DNA of 64,000 bases from UBA11524 sp965646445. GTDB lineage: Bacteria; Bacillota; Clostridia; Christensenellales; Aristaeellaceae. Below are positions 62,391 through 64,000 of this stretch, piece by piece; position 1 is the stretch's first letter; each line of letters starts with the position of its first letter. A model generated the notes under the pieces. That model saw only the letters and a program-made list of their open reading frames with translations. It had not been told where the DNA came from and ran no database searches. The stretch covers positions 40,594 to 104,593 of the forward strand of contig CBFFZW010000004.1 of assembly GCA_965646445.1 (NCBI GenBank). The letters run 5' to 3'. A program made the translations under genes and the position numbers.

Positions 62391-63284
62391 TTACAGGAGC
62401 AGCAGCATTCCGGGAAGCGTTATCAGGGACAGGGCGGTGCTCAGGGCGACGCCCCGGGAGGCCAGGTCGCTGTCGCAGCGGAACAGGTCGGTCTGCATGG
62501 CGGTCAGCGCGGCGCAGGGCATGGCCGTGCACAGATACAGCGCGTTGACCACCACCGGGGGCAAGCCCGTCAGCCGCAGAAGCAGCAGCACCGTCAGGGG
62601 GAAGACGATCAGCCGCAGCAGGCAGACCAGCAGCAGCTTCGCGTCCCTCAAATGGGCCGGGCGCAGGGAAATCAGCCGCGAGCCGATGACGAACATCGCC
62701 AGGGGCGTGGTGGTGGCGCCCAGCATGCTCATGGCGTCGCCGAGGAACTTGGGCAGGCTCCATCCGCCGAGGAAAAGCGCCATGCCCACCAGCGTGGCGA
62801 TGAGGGCCGGGTTGCTCAGAAGCTTGCGGGGCTTCATGGCCTCCCTTCCGCCAAAGACGAAGGCTCCTGCCGTCCAGCACATCAGGTTGAAGCCGATGGA
62901 ATAGACCACGGCATAGATCAGCGCGTCCTGGCCCATGGCGGCGATGATGACGGGGTAGCCCATGTAGCCGCAGTTGCTCACCATGCACAGATTGGTCAGC
63001 ACGGCTCGACGATCGTGGGCCTCCCGCCGGAAAATCAATCCGCCGACGGCCCCGCATAGCATCATAATCACACAGCTGATAAGAAATGTCCAGCCCAGCT
63101 CGCGAATCAGCTGAGGATCGGCCTTGCGCTGAAGGCCGTCGATAATCAGGCCGACCTGGGCGAAATTCAGCACAAAGGTATTCATGACGCCCACATCCCG
63201 CTGGCTGATGAGCCGGGTCTTGACGGCGATCAGGCCGCAGAGCATCAGCAGAAACAGGGTCAGCACCTGAAAGAGCACGGTCAT
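62391..63284 (-). CDS. AEC-family (auxin efflux carrier-like) permease
   Basis: A 297-residue membrane transporter with about ten membrane segments and the AEC repeats: FVLNFAQVGLIIDGL near residue 40, CGYMGYPVIIAAMG near residue 110, and the second half NALYLCTAMPCAALTAMQTDL near residue 255. Bacterial members export or import small organic acids such as malate; the substrate cannot be predicted. I chose ATG 63284 because GGGAGG lies 7 nt before it; a GTG at 63299 overlaps that site. Confidence 0.88.
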   Translation of the reverse strand: MTVLFQVLTLFLLMLCGLIAVKTRLISQRDVGVMNTFVLNFAQVGLIIDGLQRKADPQLIRELGWTFLISCVIMMLCGAVGGLIFRREAHDRRAVLTNLCMVSNCGYMGYPVIIAAMGQDALIYAVVYSIGFNLMCWTAGAFVFGGREAMKPRKLLSNPALIATLVGMALFLGGWSLPKFLGDAMSMLGATTTPLAMFVIGSRLISLRPAHLRDAKLLLVCLLRLIVFPLTVLLLLRLTGLPPVVVNALYLCTAMPCAALTAMQTDLFRCDSDLASRGVALSTALSLITLPGMLLLL

Positions 63285-63326
63285 GAGGAGGCCTCCCACA
63301 TCACGGTTTCCGTTGACAGAACACGC

Positions 63327-63360
63327 TTGACATTGTACACTGTTTTTGTAAGATTTTCAA
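63327..63360. promoter_or_regulatory. Overlapping divergent promoters
   Basis: Minus strand: TTGAAA (63360-63355) and TACAAT (63337-63332), 17-bp spacer, for the AEC permease. Plus strand: TTGACA (63327-63332) and TAAGAT (63349-63354), 16-bp spacer, for the flavin reductase. The two share the same 34 bp, so they should compete for polymerase. Confidence 0.75.
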
Positions 63361-63366
63361 GAATGG

Positions 63367-63990
63367 ATGTGTCGCGCCGTGGAAAACTTTCGCACCTTTG
63401 ATCCGTGTACGCTGCTGTCCCCTGTGCCTGCCGTCATGGTTTCCTGCCGGGGGAAGGCGGAGGGGGAGAAGCCCAACATCATCACCGTGGCCTGGGCGGG
63501 AACGGTGAATTCCGACCCGCCCATGGTGTCCGTGAGCGTGCGGAAGAGCCGCTTCAGCCATTGCATCATCCGGGAGAGCGGCGAGTTCGTGGTCAATCTG
63601 GTGGACGAGGCGCGGTGCGGGGCCCTCGACTTCTGCGGCGTTCGCTCAGGCCGGGAGGTGGACAAATTCGCCCGCTGCGGCCTGACGCCCATGCCCGCCG
63701 TCGGGCTGACCTATGCCCCGGCCATCGCCCAGTGCCCGGCCTATCTGGCCTGCAGGGTGCGCCAGGTGATTGAGCTGGGAAGCCACGACATGTTCCTGGG
63801 CGAGGTGGTCGGCGTCCAGGTGCGGGAGGATTTTTTCGATGAGGACGGCTCGCTCCACCTGGAACGGGCGGGCCTGGTGGCCTATAACCACGGCGTCTAT
63901 CAGCGGACGGCGGAGGTACTGGGGTTCTTCGGTTATTCCGTGGCGCGGCCGGAGGTGCTGGCGCGGCGGATGAAGGCCTACCGTCCGTAA
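63367..63990 (+). CDS. Flavin reductase family protein (FMN-binding split barrel)
   Basis: A 207-residue flavoprotein with the split-barrel start LLSPVPAVMVSCRGKAEGEKPNIITVAWAGTVNSDPPMVSVSV, then RESGEFVVNLVDEA, CPAYLACRVRQVIELGSHDMFLGEVVGV and the tail VYQRTAEVLGFFGYS. Members bind FMN and reduce flavin or small substrates; the role here is unknown. The predicted transcript starts about 6 nt before ATG 63367, so this start would be almost leaderless. GTG 63379, with GGATGTG upstream, is an alternative. The gene ends 10 bp before the window edge. Confidence 0.88.
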   Translation: MCRAVENFRTFDPCTLLSPVPAVMVSCRGKAEGEKPNIITVAWAGTVNSDPPMVSVSVRKSRFSHCIIRESGEFVVNLVDEARCGALDFCGVRSGREVDKFARCGLTPMPAVGLTYAPAIAQCPAYLACRVRQVIELGSHDMFLGEVVGVQVREDFFDEDGSLHLERAGLVAYNHGVYQRTAEVLGFFGYSVARPEVLARRMKAYRP

Positions 63991-64000
63991 CATGCAGGCC

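Overview
The window looks like chromosomal core sequence from a GC-rich, spore-lineage, anaerobic Firmicute (class Clostridia). Supporting signs are a CIRCE-controlled groESL operon, spmA/spmB, a SpoVT/AbrB-type regulator, an IspH-ribosomal protein S1 fusion, paired lonB/lonA, a meso-diaminopimelate-type MurE, a DUF421/DUF4363 pair and an ECF transporter core. Placement near Christensenellales is only my impression from the secreted-protein style and GC content. No rRNA, tRNA, CRISPR array, prophage or recognisable transposase gene was seen.

Layout. 1-420 is the tail of a type I restriction HsdR subunit. 0.6-2.8 kb is groES-groL (minus) behind a perfect CIRCE. 2.9-8.9 kb holds mutY, an acyl-ACP thioesterase, a NUDIX gene, a SpoVT/AbrB-like regulator, spmAB, a HutP-family gene, cmk and plsC. 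9-15.3 kb holds ispH-rpsA, purC, two tandem secreted metallo-beta-lactamase-fold proteins and tig. 15.4-24 kb is the ATP-dependent protease neighbourhood clpP-clpX-(2-hydroxyacid dehydrogenase)-lonB-lonA-engB, the order known from Bacillus with insertions. 24-26.5 kb has a secreted CAP protein, a zinc-ribbon protein and a phosphoesterase.

26.7-41 kb is a division and cell-wall (dcw) cluster: mraZ, ftsL-like, PBP with PASTA domains, murE, mraY, murD, ftsW, murA, ftsQ, ftsA, ftsZ. It lacks rsmH, murF, murG, murC and murB. 41-52 kb contains small genes, then iscR-nifS-nifU (minus), then an unbroken minus-strand run ecfA1-ecfA2-ecfT-truA-FAD protein-HAD-HAD-pepT. 52-60 kb is a carbohydrate locus: AraC-type regulator, divergent LplB/YtcP-type ABC permeases, solute-binding protein, a DUF6259-like protein and a GH172 (DUF2961) enzyme. 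60-64 kb has the DUF421/DUF4363 pair, a membrane phosphoesterase, an AEC-type permease and a flavin reductase family protein.

The most unusual signal is a family of structured intergenic repeats downstream of plus-strand genes (near 4.0, 16.1, 18.7, 24.3, 42.2 and 61.4 kb). Their stems are preserved by paired base changes between copies, and one copy is flanked by an 11-bp direct repeat as if it had inserted. Next to that copy, upstream of lonB, lies a compact three-way-junction sequence that could be a regulatory leader. Other points of note are a probable frameshift at a C7 tract in a HAD gene, an internal Shine-Dalgarno and ATG at the IspH/S1 junction, two TGGGN boxes on the mraZ promoter, and a HutP homologue without two known metal ligands.
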